Assembly: GCA_963576565.1 (NCBI GenBank)
Contig: OY755042.1
Coordinates: 106,197,314 to 106,261,313 of the forward strand
Direction: 5' to 3'
DNA length: 64,000 bases
Source: Aspidapion aeneum
Lineage: Eukaryota > Arthropoda > Insecta > Coleoptera > Brentidae
Made by a program: the position numbers and the translations under genes. The notes beneath the pieces are model-generated. The model did not search any database and was not told the DNA's origin. It was given only the letters and a program-made list of their open reading frames with translations. Shown here piece by piece: positions 10,698 through 22,600 of the stretch (positions are counted from its first letter, which is position 1; each line of letters starts with the position of its first letter).

Positions 10698-13600
10698 CTA
10701 ACATAGAAAATTGTAATGATTGAGTGCTTTGTTAGTACAGGGACACACATTTTTTTCCAGGCCTTGAAAATGTGATTCTGCTCCAACTATAAATAAATGG
10801 ATCCATGACGGATATGATACCTTCCTAGCTAGCCTATTAGCACACTTTAAGTCTAGCCTTGAAAATAGTTTTTTGTAAATATCTCGGAAACTAAAGTTCC
10901 TACGAAGTTTTTGATTATTACGCATATTATTGAGCAAAATGTAGTCTACTATAATCCGAAAACCGCATATTGATGCGATGCTCCCTTTAATTGTCAAAAA
11001 ACCGTCATTAGCATTAATGGATTTTGACCAAAATCTAATCAGCACCGATAAGTACCCAACGCTATTTTATGAAAATCGGTTCAGCGGTTTAGGAGCTATC
11101 GTGTTACAGACATAAATGGATGATTCTACAAAAATGGTGCTGTGGAGTGGGAATGCATATTTTTCAAACACAGACTGCAAATGAAGCATAGTTTTAGTTA
11201 CAAGATTTAAAACGAAATGTTTTCTTTATGGAGCATTTGAAATTAATGTATAAAAAAAATTGTAAACTTGCAATTTTTTTTATACATTAAACTGAAATGA
11301 TCCATAAAGAAAACATTTCGTTTTAAATCTTGTAACTAAAACTATTTGTTTATTACAAAGCAAATACCTCATTCCTCTGGTGTAGTCCCAAACCAAATAT
11401 TAAAAACTCAGATTGAAAAAAATATCCTAATAAATAATATTTAACCAAGTCTTAACTGTTTATCAAAAAATTGATAAAACTTAAGTTTGCAGTCATATTT
11501 TTGAAAATCCGAATTTACATCTTCCCGGAAAATTTCACAATTTTAAACGTACTCCATTTTTAATAACACAATATTTGTGAATACCACCGGTTAATTTCTA
11601 GAGAAACAGAAGGCCCTGGATATCTAATTTACTTGTGAGGATGACAAGTTTTGACAGATAATGTCAACTTTAGTTTGGTTTAAGTTATAGATCTTTTTAT
11701 TTTCGGTAGAAAATTAGTTTCTTCGGAGAAATCAAAAAGGAACGCTTCAATTATCATTCCTCTGGTAATTAAATATTCGACTGATATCAATAGTATAATT
11801 TTTTTGTTGATTGTTTTGAAATTATAAGTATAGGAACTTTCAAACAAGTTTCGTGGCTAATCGGGCAAAAAGGAGTTTTTTTGTTTCCCTTATATTTTTC
11901 CGTGGGTAGCATGAAAGCTAAACCTCACGGGGGTCCAAGATCTAATGGACACCTAATAAGTGTTGACAGTTAACCGTTTCGTCCTTATGGGACTCCTCAG
12001 AACACTGCTGGTCGATGTGACAAATCTTGCGAAGTTAATCAGACGGTTTTGTCTCTAATTAAATGTAATTAGTGAGCGAACTATAGCAAGAGGCGCCATC
12101 TACCGAGATACGAGAGAAACAAAAAAACCAAAAGCAGGCGAAAGAAAACACTGCTATACAATATCGATCAATGAAAAGATCGAATGCAAATAAAAGAAAA
12201 CAAACTATAGACCGTGACCTACGACAGCTCTTTGTCTTTCAGGCCGGATCAACGCATATTGCATTTTTACCCGTCATCAAAACACGTGAGCGTCAATCAA
12301 CGGTTTTTAAGCCAAATAATACTAACAAACGTGGAATTTCATACCCGTGAATTTAAAAATCAAACAAGTTTCGTGGCTAATCGGGCAAAAAGGAGTTTTT
12401 TTGTTTCCCTTATATTTTTCCGTGGGTAGCATGAAAGCTAAACCTCACGGGGGTCCAAGATCTAATGGACACCTAATAAGTGTTGACAGTTAACCGTTTC
12501 GTCCTTATGGGACTCCTCAGAACACTGCTGGTCGATGTGACAAATCTTGCGAAGTTAATCAGACGGTTTTGTCTCTAATTAAATGTAATTAGTGAGCGAA
12601 CTATAGCAAGAGGCGCCATCTACCGAGATACGAGAGAAACAAAAAAACCAAAAGCAGGCGAAAGAAAACACTGCTATACAATATCGATCAATGAAAAGAT
12701 CGAATGCAAATAAAAGAAAACAAACTATAGACCGTGACCTACGACAGCTCTTTGTCTTTCAGGCCGGATCAACGCATATTGCATTTTTACCCGTCATCAA
12801 AACACGTGAGCGTCAATCAACGGTTTTTAAGCCAAATAATACTAACAAACGTGGAATTTCATACCCGTGAATTTAAAAATCAAACAAGTTTCGTGGCTAA
12901 TCGGGCAAAAAGGAGTTTTTTTGTTTCCCTTATATTTTTCCGTGGGTAGCATGAAAGCTAAACCTCACGGGGGTCCAAGATCTAATGGACACCTAATAAG
13001 TGTTGACAGTTAACCGTTTCGTCCTTATGGGACTCCTCAGAACACTGCTGGTCGATGTGACAAATCTTGCGAAGTTAATCAGACGGTTTTGTCTCTAATT
13101 AAATGTAATTAGTGAGCGAACTATAGCAAGAGGCGCCATCTACCGAGATACGAGAGAAACAAAAAAACCAAAAGCAGGCGAAAGAAAACACTGCTATACA
13201 ATATCGATCAATGAAAAGATCGAATGCAAATAAAAGAAAACAAACTATAGACCGTGACCTACGACAGCTCTTTGTCTTTCAGGCCGGATCAACGCATATT
13301 GCATTTTTACCCGTCATCAAAACACGTGAGCGTCAATCAATTTATTTGCATTCGATCTTTTCATTGATCGATATTGTATAGCAGTGTTTTCTTTCGCCTG
13401 CTTTTGGTTTTTTTGTTTCTCTCGTATCTCGGTAGATGGCGCCTCTTGCTATAGTTCGCTCACTAATTACATTTAATTAGAGACAAAACCGTCTGATTAA
13501 CTTCGCAAGATTTGTCACATCGACCAGCAGTGTTCTGAGGAGTCCCATAAGGACGAAACGGTTAACTGTCAACACTTATTAGGTGTCCATTAGATCTTGG

Positions 13601-16600
13601 ACCCCCGTGAGGTTTAGCTTTCATGCTACCCACGGAAAAATATAAGGGAAACAAAAAAACTCCTTTTTGCCCGATTAGCCACGAAACTTGTTTGATTTTT
13701 AAATTCACGGGTATGAAATTCCACGTTTGTTAGTATTATTTGGCTTAAAAACCGTTGATTGACGCTCACGTGTTTTGATGACGGGTAAAAATGCAATATG
13801 CGTTGATCCGGCCTGAAAGACAAAGAGCTGTCGTAGGTCACGGTCTATAGTTTGTTTTCTTTTATTTGCATTCGATCTTTTCATTGATCGATATTGTATA
13901 GCAGTGTTTTCTTTCGCCTGCTTTTGGTTTTTTTGTTTCTCTCGTATCTCGGTAGATGGCGCCTCTTGCTATAGTTCGCTCACTAATTACATTTAATTAG
14001 AGACAAAACCGTCTGATTAACTTCGCAAGATTTGTCACATTGACCAGCAGTGTTCTGAGGAGTCCCATAAGGACGAAACGGTTAACTGTCAACACTTATT
14101 AGGTGTCCATTAGATCTTGGACCCCCGTGAGGTTTAGCTTTCATGCTACCCACGGAAAAATATAAGGGAAACAAAAAAACTCCTTTTTGCCCGATTAGCC
14201 ACGAAACTTGTTTGATTTTTAAATTCACGGGTATGAAATTCCACGTTTATAGGAACTTTGTTTATATAAAACTTAAGTTAAGTAGTCTAAATAGATTTTG
14301 ATTTAAATTGGAAAACCATTAAAAAACTCATTCCTCTGGTACTTATTCCTCTGGCATTTTTATGCAATAATTCCTAAAATTTGGGAAAATAAATGTTTCT
14401 TAGCTTACACCTAATTAGTTACATAAATTTAACAAAACAAAATTATTTACTGTGCTGTACTGTTATTTAAAGGCAATGACCAAAAATTATATCCATATAG
14501 CCCACTTTTGGTAGAATCATCCAAATACATATACACACACTCAGTCATCACGACGATAATGCTAAGATACGTCAAAATACACCCAAATAACACATTTTCG
14601 GCGTCATCTGAAAAAAATTTTTTTTGTCAAAAATAATACCTTCTCTAGCCTTTGCAACACCGGCTTGGAAGGTAGCTAGAGGTACAAAGTTAAATATTTT
14701 TCTCAGTTTGTCAGCTATGGCGATTTTTTGCATAACATTTTTTATGGCCTTTTTGGCAGGTTTAAAAAAAGGCCACAAAAATAAGTTTTTTCTGTGTAGT
14801 TTTAGGTCAAAGGATTATATACATTTTTTTATTTGGCAAAAATTATCAAAAATTGTCTAAAATCGTGAAAATGTGGTTAATTTTCGCAATTCTTGCCAAA
14901 TTGAAAAAATTATTATATATTTTATACCCCTCTATTAAATTGTTTTACATATATATATATACACAAAACACTTTTTTAACCTTTTTTTAAAACGTGACAA
15001 ATCTTTCAAATTTAAAATTGAAACCCCTATCGAGTGATACCTCGTTTTAAAGCTCTTTGAAAAACTAACATTTTGGCACATAACATAACAGTTGTCTACG
15101 TCGAATCTGTCAAAAGCTATAGACTGTCAAACCGATTTTTGAATTTTTTTAAAAGTTTTACAAGTTTGTTGTTATAAACAAAAACCCCATTGAGTGATAT
15201 CTTAAAGTTCATTATTTTAGCTTAACTACCCCTTGCTTATGTCAAATGTGTCAAAATCTATCGACTGTCAAACTTATTGTTTAACCATTTTTGAAAAATT
15301 TTTGTCTACCATAGCTTGTTCGAAAGGTCTTTTAAAAACTAACTCTTTTGACAAACTTCAGTTTGAAGTGTTTTAAATGTCACGATCAAATGAAGATAAA
15401 ATTAAAATTACTTTTTTATGGACGAACAAGATGTTATAAGGAAACAATTTTTAAAAAAAATATATTTGACGTAAACAAGTGACAGTTAAGGGCAACATGT
15501 TAGTTTTTCAAAGACCTTTCAAACAAGATACCACTCAGTAGGGTTTTTTCTAAAACAACAAACTTGTTAATTTTCACAAAAACGAAAAAAAATTAGGTCT
15601 GGCAGTCCACAGCTTTTGACAGATTTGACGTAGACAATTGACAGTTATGTCAAAATGTTAGTTTTTTAAGAATCTTTAAATCGAGGGTATCAAATTAAAA
15701 AAATTAGGTTGACCGTCCCTATGCCGCCCCCTAATATAGGGGTGACACGGTCGCCCTTTCATAAAATAGATCTCTTGATGTTATCGATCACTGCCAATTA
15801 TGGTTTAGTATCTTTAGTAGTTCAGAATATATTTGGGTGGACTCGGACTTTTGGGACACCCTGTATATTAAAATATATCCAAATATGTCAACATACAGCC
15901 TACTAAGCACAAAATCGAAAAAAAAGTTAAATAAATGTTGAAAAAAAATGGGTTTTTTTTCTGACACAAATTTGTGTTAAAATTAAGTCAACTTTTGACA
16001 TTAAAAAAACATGTAGAAACTCCTAACGAAAATTTCATGTAAAAACATTACCAAAAATATATTTCTTAATAACGTTAAGAAACCAGCATTAAAAAAACCA
16101 TAATTTCACTATCACATTAAAAATAATACCATCAATATATGGTTATTTTTATAATGTTTTTCCTAGATCTCACTTCTAACGTTGAATTTAAGATATATGA
16201 AGCTAATAAATGTTTTGTTTTTTAAACATTCAAAAACTATAGAAGGCGCGATGGCAGCGCCCTCTATAGTATAGTAGTCCCACTACTTGAACATCGCCAT
16301 TAGTTGCGTTTCACTGCGAGTTGATACGAGTCGGTAGCAAAGACGCTTTTTGTAATTTTGGTTAAAATATTTGCATTCTGCAGAAACAAACATGGCAAAT
16401 TTAAAGCACAATTATTAATATTGATAGTGAATACATATTTGGATCGGAATATTACTCCAGTTGTGTGGGAAAGATGGTATAGTTAAAGAACAACAAATGT
16501 GTGTGCAGTGATCTAAATGAAGCACCACAAAATCAGGTAAGAAAAAGTAAACAAAAGAAAAAAATGGTTTTGTATGAAATATCACATATCTATAGGTAAT

Positions 16601-19600
16601 CAGACAGGGAATGAGACAATTCACCTCGGACGATTAGCCGCCGGACCTTAAGCCGCGTATTCATTTGAGGCAGAATAATAATAAAAATAAATCGTCTTTA
16701 TTGATAAATAAATGTTACATAGGCCAAGTTTAGCAAACTGCTACTTCGCAATCCTCGCAGCGGGACCAAACCAATGCTTCGTTTGCATTCATGCTAAAGT
16801 GAATACGCGCCTTGAAATTGTTTGCCTTGTATTCACTTGAGCATGAATTGTTTGGCTCCGTAGCGAGACACTTACTACAAAATTATTGTTTACATATAAT
16901 TTTAAATTTTATTTTCAGAAGCTATGGATCCGAATTTCCTTTACTGAGTGTCGAGTTCACGAAAACCTCAACAGACTGTTGCTGCCCTGCTTTTCCAAAA
17001 TATAAGAATTTTATTTACATTATTTATGTTACCTTATCTTGAGAGATATTTGCAAAAAATATATTTTTTCATTGTTAAAAAACATTTATTTTTCAATGTT
17101 AGAAAAACATATCTTTTTCACTGTTAAAAGTCAATATTTTTTTAACGTTCAAAAAACACTTTTAAAAAAAGTTATAAAAACATAAGATTATTTTTTAAGC
17201 TTCTTTTTCACTATTAATATGACGCCAACCTAACGTTATGTTTTTAACTTATACATTATTTTGACGTTATAAAAATGTTTTTGTGTTAGTGGGAGGGACT
17301 CTAGTCAAATCCGTGTTGGTGCTATAAACTCACCTAAACTTGGTCGCAATTTAAAATTGCTAGGGGGTGGTGGGGTGTGTTCCAGTTGAACGCTCTTTTT
17401 CTCGTCCACCGTTTTAAGCCTAACTTTTTCGCATCCGTCTGGAGGCTCCCGTGCCCAAAATCGGTTGATATGTGGCGAGGTACTAAATTTGTGGATTTCG
17501 TTTTCTGGACTAGAACCGTCTGCTAAGAAATAATAATAAATTAAAACAAGGCCAATAATTAATAAAGGTTTTAAATATCCAAGGGAATGCTCAAATATGG
17601 ATCTGAGAAACTACTAGAAAATCTCACATATATTATTTTTATCAATCAATGCATAAACGGACATCCAGTACCCGATGATTGGAAAATTGGATTCATATCC
17701 TCAATACATAAAAAAGGAAACAAGCTGGATGGCAACAATTACCGAGGAATTTCAGTAACCAGTACTCTAAGAGGATTGTATGGTAGGATTCTTAGAGATC
17801 TAATAGAGAATGATTTTCATGAGCAAGAAGAAGAACAGCAAAGCGGGTTTCGTGCAGGTAGATCTTGAAGTGATAATGTTTTTTGTTTTAAACAAGTAAT
17901 TGAGAAAAGGAGTGTCAGAAATATAGAGACTCATGTTACTTTTGTGGACACACAAAAAGCACATGATACCATTCTAGCAGAAAAATTATAAACAATGTTA
18001 CAGCAAACTAATATCAATCATAAATACATAAAGCGACGAAAGAATTCCTGATAACGAAGGGCTTAAGACAGGGATGTTGCATCTCTACAAATATATATTG
18101 CAGTAGCTCTTAAAAAGTGGAAACGTAAAGTACGCGGCATGGGAATACAACCTAACGACCGATTTGCCATATACATACTACAGTTTGCTCACGACCAAGT
18201 TATTGTAACTAATGATAAAGAAGACATGGAGTATATGATGAGAAAGTTAACGGAAGAATACCAAAAGTGGGGGTTAACAGTGAACGTGGACAAGACACAG
18301 TACTTTGTGTGTTGAAAACGAATCCAGTGAGTTACTAGAAGACCGCAAGTGGCACCCTCTACAAAACCTATCAAAAATAACACCACATTCGTATTTCTCG
18401 ACCCAATAAACCCCCATACATCAATTTTTGTTCCAAAACACCTACATACCAATTTGCTAGGGACAAAATTTGAAATTTAAAACATTATTTTAACACCCTG
18501 TATCTTTTAAACAATCAACTTTTGGACTACGGCAAATATGAACAAATAGTAATACTTTGAGCTCCTGAATTGATCCCGCAATTTTGGACTATTACCTAGA
18601 ACTCACCCTGTATACAAGCAAAGATGCTATACCGTTTGAACGTTTGAGTTTTATTTGATAAAAAACTTCTTATAAAAAAATTCCTCCAAACCTAACCTAA
18701 ACTTTTAGACGAAAACCCTGAAAACTAAATAAACAAATTTTGAAAGTAGGTTTTTAATTGAATAAAACTAATTTTTGGATGACTAGCTGATTGTAACAAC
18801 TGTTTTATGTTTTGGGTGACCCTAATCAATCATGCATTGGAGGTAATCAATCTTAAATTAAAGTGTATTTTAAAATGTGGATAGTGCATTAATTTTATTA
18901 AATTAAAGTGTATTTTAAATAATAAAGGTACATACTAATTATTATTTAGCATTTTAAGGCCTAAATCATGCTATATCCTAAACTGACACTACTGGCGGCG
19001 GCGGCGTGTGCACTTAAATAGTGAGGGCACCCGTATAACTTCTGAAGTAAAGAAAGTTTTACATTTTACAAACATATTATGAATTTTGCAAGAATTTTAT
19101 GTGGTTTGAGAAAGGTGGAGGGGCCAGGGCCCCCTCCCGACACGCCGCCGCTGACTTCTGGCAGTGGTCTTGTTTTGTGGTTGTCAATTATACATGACCC
19201 CAAATATGTTATTTTTGATTGTTTCTTTTGTTGGGTTTATCATGCCTTGGAGACAATAATTCTTGAAGCAGTCAGAACCAATAAGGCAAAGTGTATTTTA
19301 AAAAAAAATTAAATTGAAGGGTAATTTGTAATCTAGTCATTAGTTATTTTAAGGATTATATCCTAAACTGGCACACTAGTACCAATGGTTCAACACTTTA
19401 GAAATTAAAATAGTTTTTAAAAAAATCAATAGAGGATCTTGTTTTCAAGTTACAAAAATGTGCTTTTTATAAGATGTGATTTTTCAAAATCTAACGTATA
19501 TAAATTCAAATTTTAAACAAAAAAGCCTATAACAAATTGCCTCTTAAAATTAATAAAAATAATATTTGTAGGTAAGAATAGTAAAAAGGCTATAAAAGGC

Positions 19601-22600
19601 ATTTGAAACTATTTTTTTAAATTAATAATTGGTCATGAAGTTCTTTAAGAAGAAAATAAAATATATAAGTTTTTCTTTAAAAAAATCCCATTTTTCTTCG
19701 AATCGATGCTCTATTTTTTTAAAATCTTATATCTTAAAGAGTGTTAAAATTTTTAAATGTCTTTTAAGTTACTAATAACACTTAGTTTGGATTGATATGT
19801 TGTATGTATAATAATTCAATCATTTTCACAACCAAGATTTTTTTAGCTACAAATGGGAGGGGGTAGGGGTGGTTATAACTACTTCACATGACAAAATTAG
19901 AGTTTAATTTTAACCTGAGTCGCTTAAATCGTCCATTGACAATCTTCGAAAAAGCGGCGAGCGGGATTCCCGAGAAGACGGACCTTGCATAAATAATTTA
20001 AAAAAAAACTGTACATCAATCAATATTTTTAAATTTAAATAAATTTTTTATTTTAACATTAAATGTGCTGATGAGCTTTTTTTTGAAAGATATTGTCTGG
20101 ATAGATTTATCAATAAAACAATGTAATCAAAAAACCATGCATTTCCTACTTGCAAAGTTGAAATTTAAGCACGCATTGTTTTTTGCATAATTATCTTAGT
20201 TATACACGGGTTTTTATTGTTTTTATGATCATAAACAAAATAATTTTAAAATGTAAGGATTTTACATGTTATTTGTAATTTTCCAAATATGAAATTTTTT
20301 AACATTGCAATTAAAATATATTTAAAACTGTTTGGTTTTCACTTTCTCCAACGTCGATCACGAGGATACGAGTGATCCCCGTCTGGAACACGTCCTGATA
20401 GTCAGGAACAAATGTTCCATGCCAATCCACGACCGGACCGGTTTCGACCTTTCGGGCCATTCTCAGGTGAATGTAGGCGATAGCTCCGTGTAGAGCATAA
20501 GTTGTGTGAAACCACCAGAAACAACTACTCCGTGATCCCCGTCTGGAACACGTCCTGATAGTCAGGAACAAATGTTCCATGCCAATCCTCTCGTATCCTC
20601 GTGATCGACGTTGGAGAAAGTGAAAACCAAACAGTTTTAACAAGTTCCCAACGAAAGCCTCAAACCATCAGTATAATTCAATGCCGGTAGGGGTATTTTC
20701 CCTCGGAGTAGTTGTTTCTGGTGGTTTCACATAAAATATATTTGTTTATTTTTTAAAAATTTTGACCGTTTGAAGTATGCAGGGCTCTCAACAGATAAAC
20801 AGCAAAATAATATGAAAAATATGAACTTTTTTAATAAAATTATGAAAAATATAAAATTAAGAAAACAAAATATGAAGGAAATATGAATAAAAAATTAAGT
20901 TTTTTTTTGGGTCCTCTACCAAAAGGCCGAGCAAATGGCTTGTTATGTCAAACCCAACTTCTTTTTAGGAAACCTCATTTACTAAGCAAAAATATATATT
21001 TCTTAATTTTATTTATTAGGAAAAGTATTAACAAACATTTTCAAGTTGAATTAGGCCTGGATGGGGTAGGGCCAAACATAAACAAGGCACATTTTTTAAA
21101 GCATATTTTACAACAAGGTATAAGGTGTTTCCGTATTTTTAAACCAAGGTCTACTGCAATTATTCAAAGAAATAGAAATAAATTATAAATGCAAAAGTTG
21201 TAGGCTTTATCCTATATCATCAAAAAAAGTTATAAAAAAAACACAAACATTGTAAATCTCTCCTACAAATTAATATGTTAATAATTTGACTTTAAAAAAA
21301 TAAATATTTTCTTTCTAAACTCAAAAATATATGATAAACTGCCATTTGGTAAAGCCACTGTTAAAATATTAGCATCTACTATTTCTAGCGGTTTGAGACC
21401 TACTGTACAGCGTGTCCCATTTTCGATGGGATTAAATGGGAAACTCGGTTATTATTAAAGATATCGATTTTCTGATTGCACCTTACCGTGCTCTTTTTTG
21501 GAGCCCTTAAAAATGGTGTAATCAGATTTTTGCTATACCCCGTAGTTTCGCTAATACAGGGAGTTTTTGAAAAAATTGCATTTTAATTAATTCCTTGTAT
21601 CTCGCTTATTTTGCAAGATATTTTTATTATGTAAAAACCTTTCAATGGCAACTTTTTTAGAGCAAAATAATGACGTTGTCAATTTTTAAAAATATTGTTT
21701 AGTTTTTGAGATATGGTATTTATCATAAAAAAATTAATTACGGACCTGGATTTTTTTTATTACTACTTTGATTAGTTCCATGCTATTATTACCTTAAAAC
21801 TTTAATATTTTTTTGATTTAAGGTTAAAAAAAGCTATTTAATATTTGAAAAAAAAATTATAGTCCGAACCTGGAAATTTCCAACGTAATTATAAATTAAA
21901 AATTGCAAGACACACTAGTTGAACGATTTTTACTTTATCTGTTTTGAAATGATAATTAAAAGATTTATAAATAAAGTAAAAAACGTTAAAAAGTTACAAA
22001 AATAATATCATACTAATTATTTGATAACCAAACAGCAGGTCGTGAAATTTACAAAACAAAAGCGTGGAATTGACATTGTCATTTTACTTGTCATTTTTGT
22101 AAATGGCTTACAATTGTTTTAAACTGGCTAGAAATCGACCATATCCAGATTTTGAAAAATGTGATATGTTTGACTGCTTCATTCAAGCAACAAAATCCCA
22201 ATATTTAAATGGCAGAAATATTTTTATGCAAAATGCGTTAAGAAAAATTACTCAAAAATGCCAACAATGTCTTACACATAATGGTTATCAGAAAGATTAG
22301 TTATTTTTTATAATTTGTTTTTTTTGTATTTTTCGTAGACTTTGTTTCAAATAAATCTGTAAATTAACGTAAAACCATTTTAATATGCTAAGTATCAAAA
22401 AATTGTTTAACTAGCAATTTTTAGTTTATATTTATGTTGAAAATATCCAGGTTCGGACTAATTTTTTTTTTAAATATTAAATATTTTTTTTTTACCTTAA
22501 AACAAAAATTTTTTAAATTTTTATTATTTTATGATATTACTAGCATGAAACCAATCAAAAAAGTAATAAAAAAAATCCAGGTCCGTATTTAATTTTTTTA

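Larger units (their letters stand above)
11841..14248. mobile_element. Hammerhead-ribozyme tandem element with 11-bp target duplication
   Basis: About 2.9 head-to-tail copies of a 520-bp unit (11841-13340) join at 13340/13341 to about 1.8 inverted copies (13341-14248). Copies are almost identical, so expansion or homogenisation is recent. An exact direct repeat, ATAGGAACTTT, flanks the block (11830-11840, 14249-14259). Each unit holds one hammerhead motif: - strand in the first part, + strand in the inverted part. A 71-codon frame recurs in every full unit but shows no known domain. The layout fits a retrozyme or Penelope-like non-autonomous insertion. It lies in intron 6 of the FAM117-like gene (- strand), so copies on the - strand would be transcribed in the pre-mRNA. 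Confidence 0.85.

Noticed and set aside
12214..12429. 71-codon frame (MTYDSSLSFRPDQRILHFYP...) repeated at 12734-12949 and 13626-13841 as a possible protein
   Set aside because: Its identity across units only reflects the near-identical 520-bp repeats. There is no recognised domain, and the hammerhead lies outside it on the other strand in the direct units.
14572..14860. Frames on both strands of about 70-78 codons
   Set aside because: They overlap a transposon fragment also present at 1118-1215 and show no domain.
20311..20643. 110-codon frame in the mosaic insert
   Set aside because: It crosses repeat modules in both orientations; translation of inverted and direct copies, not a protein family.
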